DNA of 9,860 nucleotides from Thermoplasmata archaeon (GTDB lineage Archaea > Thermoplasmatota > Thermoplasmata > WALJ01), in assembly GCA_026986305.1 (NCBI GenBank), contig JALSOU010000127.1, positions 1-9,860 of the forward strand. Direction: 5' to 3'. Both the position numbers and the translations under genes were made by a program. The stretch's first letter is position 1; every line of letters begins with the position of its first letter. A model generated the notes under the pieces. That model had not been told where the DNA came from, did not search any database, and was given only the letters and a program-made list of their open reading frames with translations. Below are positions 1 to 6,521 of this stretch, in pieces.

Positions 1-243
1 AGAAGGGAAAAAAGGATGCGGTGGCACATAGACTATCTTTTGTCCCATGCCAGAGTGAAAGAGGCCTATTATTCCACAGAAATAGATGAGATAAGCGCAG
101 CTAGGCTTTTAAGCGATATTTTTCAGTCAATCTCTGGCTTCGGAGCTTCAGACTCTCCGCTGAAAAGCCACCTGTTTCTTTGCGATCCTGCGGATTTACA
201 TGAATTTATTGAGGAGCATCGCTTTCATCCCCTCTACCTTTGA
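1..243 (+). CDS. DUF123 (GIY-YIG-like nuclease-related) protein, C-terminal part
   Basis: This is the 3' end of a gene that begins before the window; the frame is open from base 1 and stops with TGA at 241-243. The Met codon at 16 is internal, because the residues before it (RREKR) continue the basic stretch that normally precedes this motif. The signature is RWHIDYLL followed about 40 residues later by a GFGASD...SHLF element, which matches the end of the archaeal/bacterial DUF123 family, a GIY-YIG-like domain sometimes fused to endonuclease III. The biochemical role of the family is not established; a nucleic-acid function is inferred from those fusions. Oddly, the positions usually held by Cys in this region (an EC pair and the DC.C.SHLF motif) are Ile, Ser and Leu here. 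The end overlaps rlmE on the other strand by 38 bases. Confidence 0.72.
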   Translation, partial: RREKRMRWHIDYLLSHARVKEAYYSTEIDEISAARLLSDIFQSISGFGASDSPLKSHLFLCDPADLHEFIEEHRFHPLYL

Positions 244-880
244 ATCCCTTGGCTATGAGGTATATCTCAGAGCTAGAACTTCTGGAAGCCTTGGGTGAGT
301 GGAGCTTCACCATGGCGAAGTGCTTTTTTGCCTCCTTCACATAGTCACCAAGCATATCTCCCTCAAATATCTTCACAAGGAAAACCCCGCCTTTTTTCAG
401 GTTTTCAACTGCAAATCTGAGGGCAAGCTCTGCGAGGTAAATGGAGCGAGCATGGTCTGTGGAATACGCCCCGGATATATTGGGAGACATATCTGAGATC
501 ACCACTGAAACCTTCCTATCTCCTATAAGTTCCTTAATCTTCTCCACCACATAGGGCTTTGTGAAATCCCCTTTTATGAATGTGGCACCTTCCAGAGGCT
601 CTATTTTCTGCAAATCCACCCCAATAAGCATCCCTTCAGGCCCTATCGCTTTGACGGCAACCTGAGACCAGCCTCCCGGCGCAGCTCCAAGCTCAACCAC
701 CACATCCCCTTTCCTGAAAATATGGAATTTTCTGTCTATCTGCATGAGCTTGTAAGCTGCCCTTGAGCGATATCCCTGCTCCTTCGCCATCTTGTAGTAA
801 TGGTCCCTTCTTCTCTGTCTCAGCCAGTTTTTTGACACAGGCCTAAAATGCGATGAGGATATATCACTTTGCTTTTTCAT
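206..880 (-). CDS. rlmE: RlmE/FtsJ-family 2'-O-ribose rRNA methyltransferase
   Basis: A 224-residue SAM-dependent enzyme of the RrmJ/FtsJ family, which methylates the ribose 2'-OH of a uridine in the large-subunit rRNA A-loop. The SAM motif ELGAAPGGW lies at residues 63-71. The catalytic tetrad K-D-K-E is intact: K44 in AAYK, D130 in SDMSP, K170 in LVKIF and E205 in SSSEIY, all six positions later than in the E. coli enzyme. The N-terminus is basic (RQRRRDHYYK), fitting RNA binding. A GTG at 913 is in frame but would add 11 residues unlike the family; the ATG at 880 is preferred, with AAGGA about 10 bases before it. The protein ends about 20 residues after E205, so there is no C-terminal TRAM domain such as some archaeal homologues carry. 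It is divergent from the MATE gene and converges on the DUF123 gene. Confidence 0.92.
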   Translation of the reverse strand: MKKQSDISSSHFRPVSKNWLRQRRRDHYYKMAKEQGYRSRAAYKLMQIDRKFHIFRKGDVVVELGAAPGGWSQVAVKAIGPEGMLIGVDLQKIEPLEGATFIKGDFTKPYVVEKIKELIGDRKVSVVISDMSPNISGAYSTDHARSIYLAELALRFAVENLKKGGVFLVKIFEGDMLGDYVKEAKKHFAMVKLHSPKASRSSSSEIYLIAKGFKGRGDESDAPQ

Positions 881-1034
881 TAGGACTGCTTCCTTATTAT
901 GCAGAAAAGCCACCCTTTCAGTTTAGATGCACAAAAACCTAATTTTTGTAAAAAATTCCTATGGAATATGCAAGAGAATGTCCTTGGCCATATAGAAGAT
1001 TGTCGAATGAAATAATTGCATCACTATGCAAAGG

Positions 1035-1041
1035 TTTTTTT
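1035..1041 (+). promoter_or_regulatory. Candidate TATA element for the MATE gene
   Basis: A T-rich TTTTTTTA block is centred about 26 bases before the ATG at 1064, the distance expected from archaeal TATA box to transcription start. If used, the mRNA would start at or next to the ATG (leaderless). It is a weak match to the TATA consensus, so this rests mainly on position. Confidence 0.33.
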
Positions 1042-1063
1042 ACCTCATAACTTTCCCATCCTG

Positions 1064-2464
1064 ATGGTCAGGTCACCGAAAGAGGTGCAGCACGAGATTC
1101 TCAACGGAAATGTTCTGAAAGCCGCATTCATCCTCGGATGGCCCATGATGGTTACCAGCCTCATGCAGACAGGCTATAACCTTGCGGATACATTCTGGGT
1201 GGGGCATCTCGCAAAGGGTAGCGGTGTGGCGATAGCTGCGCTCAATGTGGGTTGGCCGCTCATATTCATGTTCATGTCCTTCGCCATGGGTTTTGGAACC
1301 GCAGGGACCGCTCTGGTTTCCCAGTACACAGGCGCTAAAAACAAGAAAATGGTGATTAAAGTTTCAGGACAGATGCTCTTCTTCTCAATGATTCTCTCTG
1401 TAATCCTTTCTGTTACTGGCCTCGCTCTACTGCCTTTCATAATAAATGCGATAGGCCCTCCCCAGTCTGTCACCAACATAACGATAGCATACACATCCAT
1501 AATCTTCGTAAGCATACCTTTCATGTTCATCACAGTGGTTTTCACAATGATACTCAGGGGCTGGGGAGACACCGTAACCCCCATGTATCTCAACGGAATA
1601 ACCCTAGCGATAAATGTAATTCTGGACCCGATAATGATATTCGGGTGGCTCGGTTTTCCAGAGATGGGAGTGGTAGGGGCGGCTCTAGCAACCCTGATTT
1701 CAAGGATAATCTTCGCAGCCCTATCCATTCACTGGCTCTTTTCAGGAAGGCTGGAGATAAGGCTGACTAGGGAGTCACTTAGACCTGATTGGGGCATAGT
1801 TAAGCGCATAATCCGCATAGGTCTGCCCTCGTCAATAGGAATGACCTTCACCTCCATAGGCTTCGTGGTGCTGATGTTCATAGTTGCAAATGTTCCATAT
1901 CCTGACCCTGTTTACGCTCTGGCCGCATACGGCATAGGAAACAGGATAATCAACCTGACCTTCATCATAGTTGATGGACTGGCGTTTTCCTTAACCACAA
2001 TAGTTGGCCAGAACATAGGCGCTGGCAAATATGAGCGGGCAATGGAGAGCTACTGGAAGATTGCCCTCGCATCCTTTTCCATACTCTGGATTTTCTCAGC
2101 GGTTTTCCTCATAGCACCAGGACCTATAATCTCCGCATTTACAAATGACCCTGACACCATAAAAAATGGCATAGTTTTCATGAGCATAATTCCACTGGGA
2201 ATGCCATTTTTCAGCCTGTTCCGCTCATCGGTGGGCCTTTTCAGCGGTGCAGGTAGGACTGAGTTTAACATGATGATGGCCATAGTCAGGCTCTGGATAA
2301 TGCGCCTTCCTCTCTGTTACATCCTCGGAATGAGCATGGGCGCCTCAGGAGTATGGTATGGCATGGCGATTTCAAACATGCTGAGCGCTCTCTTTGGAGT
2401 TATCCTAGCTCAGACTGTAAAAATAGACAGACCTGTGATAGAGGGGAGCGCTGAGGCCTCTTAA
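1064..2464 (+). CDS. MATE-family multidrug/cation efflux transporter
   Basis: A 466-residue integral membrane protein with roughly twelve hydrophobic segments in two repeats, the usual size and layout of the MATE (NorM/DinF) family, which exports cationic drugs or metabolites using a Na+ or H+ gradient. Family marks include the first-helix stretch around residues 25-49 (GWPMMVTSL, then LADTFWVGHL), the VSQYTGA turn (85-91), RGWGDTVTPM (165-174), NVILDPIMI (184-192), and the second-half counterpart GQNIGAGKYERA (315-326), followed by SGAGRTEF (394-401). A TTG at 1016 is in frame, but the ATG at 1064 gives the normal short N-terminus and sits about 26 bases after a T-rich TATA-like block. The gene stands alone, divergent from rlmE, and its stop lies two bases from the SRP RNA 3' end on the other strand. 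The substrate cannot be told from the sequence. Confidence 0.9.
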   Translation: MVRSPKEVQHEILNGNVLKAAFILGWPMMVTSLMQTGYNLADTFWVGHLAKGSGVAIAALNVGWPLIFMFMSFAMGFGTAGTALVSQYTGAKNKKMVIKVSGQMLFFSMILSVILSVTGLALLPFIINAIGPPQSVTNITIAYTSIIFVSIPFMFITVVFTMILRGWGDTVTPMYLNGITLAINVILDPIMIFGWLGFPEMGVVGAALATLISRIIFAALSIHWLFSGRLEIRLTRESLRPDWGIVKRIIRIGLPSSIGMTFTSIGFVVLMFIVANVPYPDPVYALAAYGIGNRIINLTFIIVDGLAFSLTTIVGQNIGAGKYERAMESYWKIALASFSILWIFSAVFLIAPGPIISAFTNDPDTIKNGIVFMSIIPLGMPFFSLFRSSVGLFSGAGRTEFNMMMAIVRLWIMRLPLCYILGMSMGASGVWYGMAISNMLSALFGVILAQTVKIDRPVIEGSAEAS

Positions 2465-2466
2465 GT

Positions 2467-2776
2467 GCCAGGCCAGCCGGGATCGACGCTCGGCCCTCCG
2501 CCGGTTTATCCGGAGGCCTTCTCGGTCCCGTGACCCCGAGAGCGCCGTGAGTTCGCAGTAGGGCTGCTCCCTTCCGGGCCTGACCCGGTTTCTGCGACAA
2601 AGGCCGGAGAGCTGCCCTCCGGCAGCCCTGCCAGACCACCTTCGGCCCCTCAGGACAGGACCTCATAGTCGGCTCCGGGCCGGTGGAAAGGTCGGCTACG
2701 CCTCTCCCGGCCGTCACCCCCGCGTATAGGCGATTTCGGGTTACAGGGGACGCCTGACCCCCCGGTCAAGCCTGGC
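2467..2776 (-). ncRNA. ffs: Archaeal signal recognition particle (7S) RNA
   Basis: About 310 nt of very GC-rich sequence on the minus strand, the normal archaeal SRP RNA length. Helix 1 closes the ends: GCCAGGC (2776-2770) pairs with GCCTGGC (2473-2467). The Alu domain carries the conserved TGTAA turn (complement of 2741-2745) in CCCCTGTAACCC. Helix 8, the SRP54 site, is at 2561-2586: GGTCAGG, CCGGAAGG and AGCAGCC, with the GGAA tetraloop at 2572-2575. Helix 6, the SRP19 site, is the hairpin at 2609-2628 with loop GGAG, a GNAR tetraloop. The RNA scaffolds SRP54 and SRP19 to target membrane proteins co-translationally. The 5' end agrees with a TATA box 26-27 bases upstream. Ends are set from helix 1 and may be off by a few bases. 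No T-run terminator follows the 3' end. Confidence 0.96.
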
Positions 2777-2798
2777 GTGGATACTAGGTATGGCTCTC

Positions 2799-2806
2799 TA
2801 TTTATA
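2799..2806 (-). promoter_or_regulatory. TATA box of the SRP RNA gene
   Basis: TATAAATA on the minus strand, centred 26-27 bases before the SRP RNA 5' end inferred from helix 1. Sequence and spacing both match a strong archaeal core promoter for a stable RNA. Confidence 0.8.
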
Positions 2807-2833
2807 GTCTTCGGATTTTCCTTTCACAGCTAT

Positions 2834-2841
2834 CTTTAATA
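2834..2841 (+). promoter_or_regulatory. Candidate TATA box for the UPF0201 gene
   Basis: CTTTAATA is centred about 24 bases before the ATG at 2861, with no Shine-Dalgarno between them, which fits a leaderless mRNA. Together with the SRP RNA TATA box about 35 bases to the left, it forms a divergent promoter pair. Confidence 0.5.
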
Positions 2842-2860
2842 TCGTTCCCAATTACCCGGC

Positions 2861-3220
2861 ATGAGAGTTAGGATAAGCACACCACTCAATCCCACAGAAG
2901 ACCCGGAAAAGGTCAAGAGGGCTGTGAAAAACATATTTCCAGATGCGGATCTGGATATTGCTGGAGCTGAGCTTATCGGAAGCGCAAAGTCGCTTGAAAA
3001 ATTCAAGGAGATACTCGCAGAGCAGAGGATAAGGGACACTGCCAGAGACTTTCTAAGCGGAAAAATTCAGGGAAATTCTCTCAAATTTAGCATAAGCAAG
3101 CAGGCGGCTTACATGGGAAAGATATCATTTGGAGGGGTAAGGCCAGCGCTCGGCGAGATAGAGGTTGAGATAGAGGATGAAAACCCTGATCGGGTGGTTG
3201 AATGGCTGACCGAGAGGTGA
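2861..3220 (+). CDS. UPF0201 (DUF54, PF01877) RNA-binding-fold protein
   Basis: A 119-residue archaeal protein. The family pattern is clear: STPLNPTEDPEKV near the start, NIFPDAD (24-30), EQRIRDTAR (54-62), then SKQAAYMGKISF (79-90) and LGEIEVEIE (98-105). Members are small alpha/beta proteins classed as RNA-binding by fold similarity; their exact target is unknown to me, so the function stays predicted. ATG 2861 is the first residue of the family's usual MRVRISTP-like start and has a TATA-like element about 24 bases ahead. It is followed after four bases by the TIM-barrel gene, whose Shine-Dalgarno includes this gene's stop codon, so the two are almost certainly co-transcribed. It starts just across a short divergent region from the SRP RNA. 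Confidence 0.85.
   Translation: MRVRISTPLNPTEDPEKVKRAVKNIFPDADLDIAGAELIGSAKSLEKFKEILAEQRIRDTARDFLSGKIQGNSLKFSISKQAAYMGKISFGGVRPALGEIEVEIEDENPDRVVEWLTER
3214..3220 (+). promoter_or_regulatory. Shine-Dalgarno site merged with a stop codon
   Basis: GAGGTGA, a near-perfect complement of the archaeal 16S rRNA 3' end, lies four bases before the GTG start at 3225. Its last three bases are the TGA stop of the UPF0201 gene. It fixes the downstream GTG as the start and suggests coupled translation. Confidence 0.8.
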
Positions 3221-3224
3221 TTCT

Positions 3225-3986
3225 GTGATATATATTTCAAGCAACTCCTTCACCCATATGCATCTAAAAGATGTTTTGAACCTAATAGAGCCTCATTTTC
3301 GGGGCTTTGAGATAAGCGCAGAAGGCACACTCCGCCTGCCAGATATAGAAAATGATCTTAAGGAGTACATGGAAAGCTATGATATGAGGTTTCAGGTCCA
3401 TGCACCTTACAGCGACATAAACATAGCAGCGGGAAATCCATCCATAAGAAAGGCTGTTCTGAACGAGTTAATAGGGGCTATGAGGAGCGCTCACTCTCTT
3501 GGAATTTATGTGGTGACAATACATCCAGGATTCAGAACTCCCCTGTATCGCAGGGCGGAAGATGTAAGGAAGAGGACCATTGAAACGCTCAAAATCCTTG
3601 AAAAACATGCCATAGACCTTGGTATAGCCCTAGCCCTTGAAAACATGCCTCTGACATTCATAACAGTTGGCAGGGAGCCGTGGGAGCTTGAGGAGATGAC
3701 TGATGGCTTGGAGATAAGATGGTGCTTTGATGTGGGCCATGCCAATACAACGGGAACCATAGATAAGTTTATAGAACATAGGGAAAGGTTTGCCAACATA
3801 CACATCCACGACAACATGGGAAAGGAGGATGAGCATCTTCCGCTGGGAGATGGGAATATACCTTGGAAACAGATATTTTCCTCATTATCAGGTTATAGGG
3901 GGAACTTTGTTCTGGAGATGGACAGAGGCATGGACGATGCTCTGAAAAGCATGGACTTTCTGAGGAATAACGGCATAAAGGTTTAA
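3225..3986 (+). CDS. TIM-barrel sugar isomerase / AP endonuclease family 2 protein
   Basis: A 253-residue protein of the xylose isomerase-like TIM-barrel superfamily (AP_endonuc_2), which includes sugar epimerases, isomerases and endonuclease IV. The metal-binding residues expected along the barrel strands can be seen in order: H59 in QVHAPY, H100 in VTIHPG, E139 in ALENMP, D169 and H172 in FDVGHAN, H193/H195/D196 in NIHIHDNMG, H204 in EHLPLGDG and E231 in LEMD. The active site therefore looks complete. At this length and without clear endonuclease IV motifs, a sugar or sugar-phosphate isomerase is more likely than a DNA repair enzyme, but the substrate is not readable. The start is the GTG at 3225, chosen from the GAGGTGA site just before it. 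It is second in a likely operon with the UPF0201 gene and precedes a DUF401 gene by 22 bases. Confidence 0.85.
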   Translation: MIYISSNSFTHMHLKDVLNLIEPHFRGFEISAEGTLRLPDIENDLKEYMESYDMRFQVHAPYSDINIAAGNPSIRKAVLNELIGAMRSAHSLGIYVVTIHPGFRTPLYRRAEDVRKRTIETLKILEKHAIDLGIALALENMPLTFITVGREPWELEEMTDGLEIRWCFDVGHANTTGTIDKFIEHRERFANIHIHDNMGKEDEHLPLGDGNIPWKQIFSSLSGYRGNFVLEMDRGMDDALKSMDFLRNNGIKV

Positions 3987-3989
3987 TAG
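3982..3989 (+). promoter_or_regulatory. Candidate internal TATA box for the DUF401 gene
   Basis: TTTAATAG overlaps the stop codon of the isomerase gene and is centred about 24 bases before the ATG at 4009; there is no convincing Shine-Dalgarno in the 22-base gap. This suggests DUF401 can be made from its own leaderless transcript in addition to any read-through. Confidence 0.4.
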
Positions 3990-4008
3990 GGAACAGAATT
4001 GCACGGCT

Positions 4009-5229
4009 ATGCAAGAGACCCTCGGCGTCGCCATACTTCTTCTATCTTTTACCGTGATAATGGCGGGAATAAAGCTGAATGTCCATCTATCAATCTCAAT
4101 ACTCCTCGGCGCTCTCCTACTTTACGGGGCGTATGCCTTTTCAGTACAGGAGATTGCTGTAAGCATAGGTAAGGCCCTAACTCAGTGGAGAAATATCAGG
4201 CTCATAGCCCTCGTTTTCCTAGTCATATTCATGAGCAGGCTTATGAAAGTGGCAGGAACACTTGAAAGGATATCAGAATCCCTCAAAAAGGCCTTTTCAG
4301 ACCCACGCATATCCTATGGAACCATACCTGCTGTAATAGGCCTCCTACCCATGCCTGCTGGAGCATACATATCCGCGCAGATGGTCAAAAAATCCGCAGA
4401 TGAGCTGGGAGTGAGCGCTGAGGACAGGACATTCGCAAATTACTGGTTCAGGCATGTTTGGGAGTTCTCTTGGCCATTTTATCAGGGAATAATCTTCACA
4501 TCGGCCATCGTTGGCATAGCTGTTAGAAGCCTCGTCATATCCATGTTTCCAATAACACTCATAGCGATAGCTGTGGGATACATCTACGCCATAAAGCCTA
4601 GGGAGAGGCCATCTTCAAAAAGCAGGGATATCCACGGATTAATGGAGTTTTTGGAGGTTCTCTGGCCTGTTTGGCTGGTGATATTTTTATCAATAGTGTT
4701 GGGCATAGACCTTCTCTACGGTCTCATAATAACAGATATCCTGATAATCATAGCTTACAGAATGGATGGGAAAAGCCTGTATGAGGCCCTGAAGGAGAGC
4801 GCAAATTACAGCATATTTCTCATACTCATATCTGTGATAATATTCAACACAGCTCTCACAGATACCGGGGCAGCTTCAACTCTATTATCTTCCCTGAGAA
4901 GCTACGGCATACCTGAAATCATCGTTGTGATAGTGTTTCCCATGATAGTGGGCATGATGTCTGGCCTCACGGTGGCCTTTGTGGGCATAAGTTTCCCAAT
5001 GCTCCTGCCAGCTCTTGCGCCCGGAGGAATGACTTCAATTTCCATGGTTGCACTGGCATATCTATCTGGATTCATAGGTGTTTTATTTTCTCCTCTGCAT
5101 CTCTGCCTTATCTACTCCTCTGAGTACTTCAAAGCCGACCTTTCAAAGGTCTTTAAAAAGCTAACAGCCCCTTTAATAACCCTTTTTACATTCGGTTTCA
5201 TCTATTCCATGTCCCTCGGAATGATTTAG
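4009..5229 (+). CDS. DUF401-family integral membrane protein, transporter-like
   Basis: A 406-residue polytopic membrane protein with about ten hydrophobic segments. It carries the DUF401 (PF04165) signatures: LLPMPAGAYISAQMV (112-126), the aromatic stretch NYWFRHVWEFSWPFYQGI (144-161), GMMSGLTVAFVGISFP (315-330) and SPLHLCLIYSSEYF (361-374). The paired re-entrant-looking LLPMPAG and GMMSGLT elements recall gluconate-permease-like secondary transporters, so an anion or organic-acid substrate is a reasonable guess, but no member's substrate is known to me. The ATG at 4009 follows the isomerase stop by 22 bases and has a TATA-like element at the right distance. The stop TAG (5227-5229) interlocks with the stop of the opposing small gene. 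A link to the neighbouring isomerase, for example import of a sugar acid, is inference only. Confidence 0.85.
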   Translation: MQETLGVAILLLSFTVIMAGIKLNVHLSISILLGALLLYGAYAFSVQEIAVSIGKALTQWRNIRLIALVFLVIFMSRLMKVAGTLERISESLKKAFSDPRISYGTIPAVIGLLPMPAGAYISAQMVKKSADELGVSAEDRTFANYWFRHVWEFSWPFYQGIIFTSAIVGIAVRSLVISMFPITLIAIAVGYIYAIKPRERPSSKSRDIHGLMEFLEVLWPVWLVIFLSIVLGIDLLYGLIITDILIIIAYRMDGKSLYEALKESANYSIFLILISVIIFNTALTDTGAASTLLSSLRSYGIPEIIVVIVFPMIVGMMSGLTVAFVGISFPMLLPALAPGGMTSISMVALAYLSGFIGVLFSPLHLCLIYSSEYFKADLSKVFKKLTAPLITLFTFGFIYSMSLGMI

Positions 5230-5498
5230 TCCTCTTCCTCTCCCCCTATCGGATGTATTCTCCTGTTTGTTAGGCTCTCATACTCTGTGCTGAGTATGAA
5301 GGCCCTTGCCATGGCGAAGACCTCTGGATGGTCTTCCAGAGAGCGGTCTAGCTGATACGCCTGCAGCGCTTTTAGAAATGCCCTCGCGAATGCGTTCCTT
5401 GAGCCTATGAGAGGGCTTATCTCCTCTTCTCTCTCTTCTCCGGAAATGACATCTCCTCGCAGATAAAGAATGAAAGGGTTTATATTCATTTCTCTCAC
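5226..5498 (-). CDS. Small acidic protein of unknown function, coupled to serA
   Basis: I do not recognise this 90-residue protein. It starts with a GTG at 5498 whose bases overlap the dehydrogenase TGA stop (GTGA), so it is probably translated by coupling; an ATG three codons in, at 5489, is the alternative start, with GAGGT about 12 bases ahead of it and only 3 bases ahead of the GTG. The sequence has no membrane segment or signal peptide. It appears largely helical, with an acidic block (GEEREEE, about residues 20-26), a likely amphipathic helix (RNAFARAFLKALQAYQLDRS, about 34-53), a second helix (HPEVFAMARAFIL) and an acidic tail (GGEEED). It has the same codon style as its neighbours, and its stop interlocks with that of the DUF401 gene. 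The length, coupling and absence of any better frame make it likely real. A function in serine metabolism would be pure guesswork. Confidence 0.7.
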   Translation of the reverse strand: MREMNINPFILYLRGDVISGEEREEEISPLIGSRNAFARAFLKALQAYQLDRSLEDHPEVFAMARAFILSTEYESLTNRRIHPIGGEEED

Positions 5499-6436
5499 AG
5501 AACCTCTGGGTTCACTATGAAGTCCGGTTTTTCACCTTTAAGCACCTTTAAAACCTGCTCAGCTGTGGTTGTGCCAGCCCTTATCTGCGCCTCAACAGTG
5601 GAAGCTCCGAGATGCGGGGTGAATGATGTGTTTTCAAACTCAAAGAGGGGACTCTCTCCAGGAGGCTCTGTTTCAAAGACATCAAGAGCAGCTCCAGCTA
5701 TCTTTCCATCCTTTAATGCGTTGTAGAGCGCTTTTTCGTCTATTATTCCCCCTCTGGCACAGTTTATTATGTATGCGCTGGGCTTCATCATCTCAAACTG
5801 CTCATCTGAAATCATGTGCCTAGTTTCTTCGGTGAGCATGGCGTGTATGGTTATGAAATCGGAGTTTTTCAGGAGCTTTTCCATGGTGGAAGGCTCCGCC
5901 CCAGTCTCTCTTATGGACTCTTCAGATGCATAGGGGTCATAGGCAAGGCACTTCATATCAAAGGCCTTCGCCAGCTTCCAAACCTCTCTTCCTATCCTTC
6001 CGAATCCTATGATCCCGAGGGTTTTTCCCTGCAATTCTATGCCTTTAAGACTCTTTTTCTCCCATCTCCCCTCTCTGAGGCTGCGGTCCGCATAGGTCAG
6101 ATGCCTTGCGAGTGAGAGCATGTGGGCGAATACCAGCTCTGCAACCGAGTGCGTGCTTCCTCTAGGTGCGTTTACCACAGGAATTCCTTTTTCAGTGGCC
6201 TTCTTAACATCTATGTTGTCCACGCCTACTCCTGCCCTTCCTATGACTTTGAGATTTTTTGCCCTCTCTATGACCTCAGCAGTGACCTTGGTCCTGCTCC
6301 TCACTATTATCGCATCGTACTTCTCTATGATGTTCAGCAGCTCCTCAGGGCTTGGCTCAAAATAGTCCACTTCAGCCTCTTTCCTGAGGATTTCCAAAGC
6401 TTCATCCGCCAGCTTATCAGAAACGAGTATCTTCAT
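5495..6436 (-). CDS. serA: D-3-phosphoglycerate dehydrogenase, short type
   Basis: A 313-residue NAD-dependent D-2-hydroxyacid dehydrogenase, best read as phosphoglycerate dehydrogenase, which oxidises 3-phosphoglycerate to 3-phosphohydroxypyruvate, the first step of serine synthesis. Visible marks: the substrate loop IIVRSRTKV (43-51), GRAGVGVDNID (67-77), the nucleotide site GFGRIG (144-149) with acidic D167, catalytic R228 in NCARGG, E257 in FETEPP and H275 in TPHLGAST. The GAST after the histidine is typical of SerA proteins. It stops near residue 313 with NPEVL, so it lacks the ACT and ASB regulatory domains of long forms and is probably not serine-inhibited through them. The ATG at 6436 is preferred to an in-frame GTG at 6460, because a TATA-like element sits at 6463-6471, too close for the GTG to be on the transcript. 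The 90-residue protein follows with a 4-base overlap. Confidence 0.88.
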   Translation of the reverse strand: MKILVSDKLADEALEILRKEAEVDYFEPSPEELLNIIEKYDAIIVRSRTKVTAEVIERAKNLKVIGRAGVGVDNIDVKKATEKGIPVVNAPRGSTHSVAELVFAHMLSLARHLTYADRSLREGRWEKKSLKGIELQGKTLGIIGFGRIGREVWKLAKAFDMKCLAYDPYASEESIRETGAEPSTMEKLLKNSDFITIHAMLTEETRHMISDEQFEMMKPSAYIINCARGGIIDEKALYNALKDGKIAGAALDVFETEPPGESPLFEFENTSFTPHLGASTVEAQIRAGTTTAEQVLKVLKGEKPDFIVNPEVL

Positions 6437-6462
6437 GGCAATCGGTTGCGGATTTATCACTC

Positions 6463-6471
6463 AAATAAATA
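6463..6471 (-). promoter_or_regulatory. Candidate TATA box for serA
   Basis: TATTTATTT on the minus strand is centred about 31 bases before the serA ATG at 6436, predicting a leader of only about five bases. It argues against the in-frame GTG at 6460 as the start. Confidence 0.45.
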
Positions 6472-6492
6472 GATGTCGGGACAGGTCGGAAG

Positions 6493-6500
6493 TATTTTAA
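6493..6500 (+). promoter_or_regulatory. Candidate TATA box for uppP
   Basis: TATTTTAA is centred about 25-26 bases before the ATG at 6522, and there is no Shine-Dalgarno between, so a leaderless mRNA is likely. It shares the 85-base divergent region with the serA promoter. Confidence 0.5.
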
Positions 6501-6521
6501 CACATTCGCATATCCTGATGT

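Noticed and set aside
1174..1728. A 184-codon minus-strand frame inside the MATE gene
   Set aside because: It is antisense to a well-conserved membrane protein, has no family features and no promoter or ribosome site; it arises from codon bias in the real gene.
2609..2628. GC-rich hairpin considered as a transcription terminator for the MATE gene
   Set aside because: It is helix 6 of the SRP RNA with a GGAG tetraloop and is not followed by a T-run.
2400..2717. A 105-codon open frame on the minus strand
   Set aside because: It lies almost wholly inside the SRP RNA and the end of the MATE gene. Its low-complexity Pro/Gly/Arg-rich product reflects the GC-rich RNA, not a protein.
3225..3986. 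Endonuclease IV (DNA repair) as the identity of the TIM-barrel protein
   Set aside because: The superfamily metal ligands are present, but the specific endonuclease IV signatures are not evident and the neighbours are not repair genes; a sugar isomerase/epimerase is favoured without certainty.
5495..6436. Glyoxylate/hydroxypyruvate reductase instead of phosphoglycerate dehydrogenase
   Set aside because: The families are close, but the GAST motif after the catalytic His and the NPEVL ending favour SerA; the alternative is not fully excluded.
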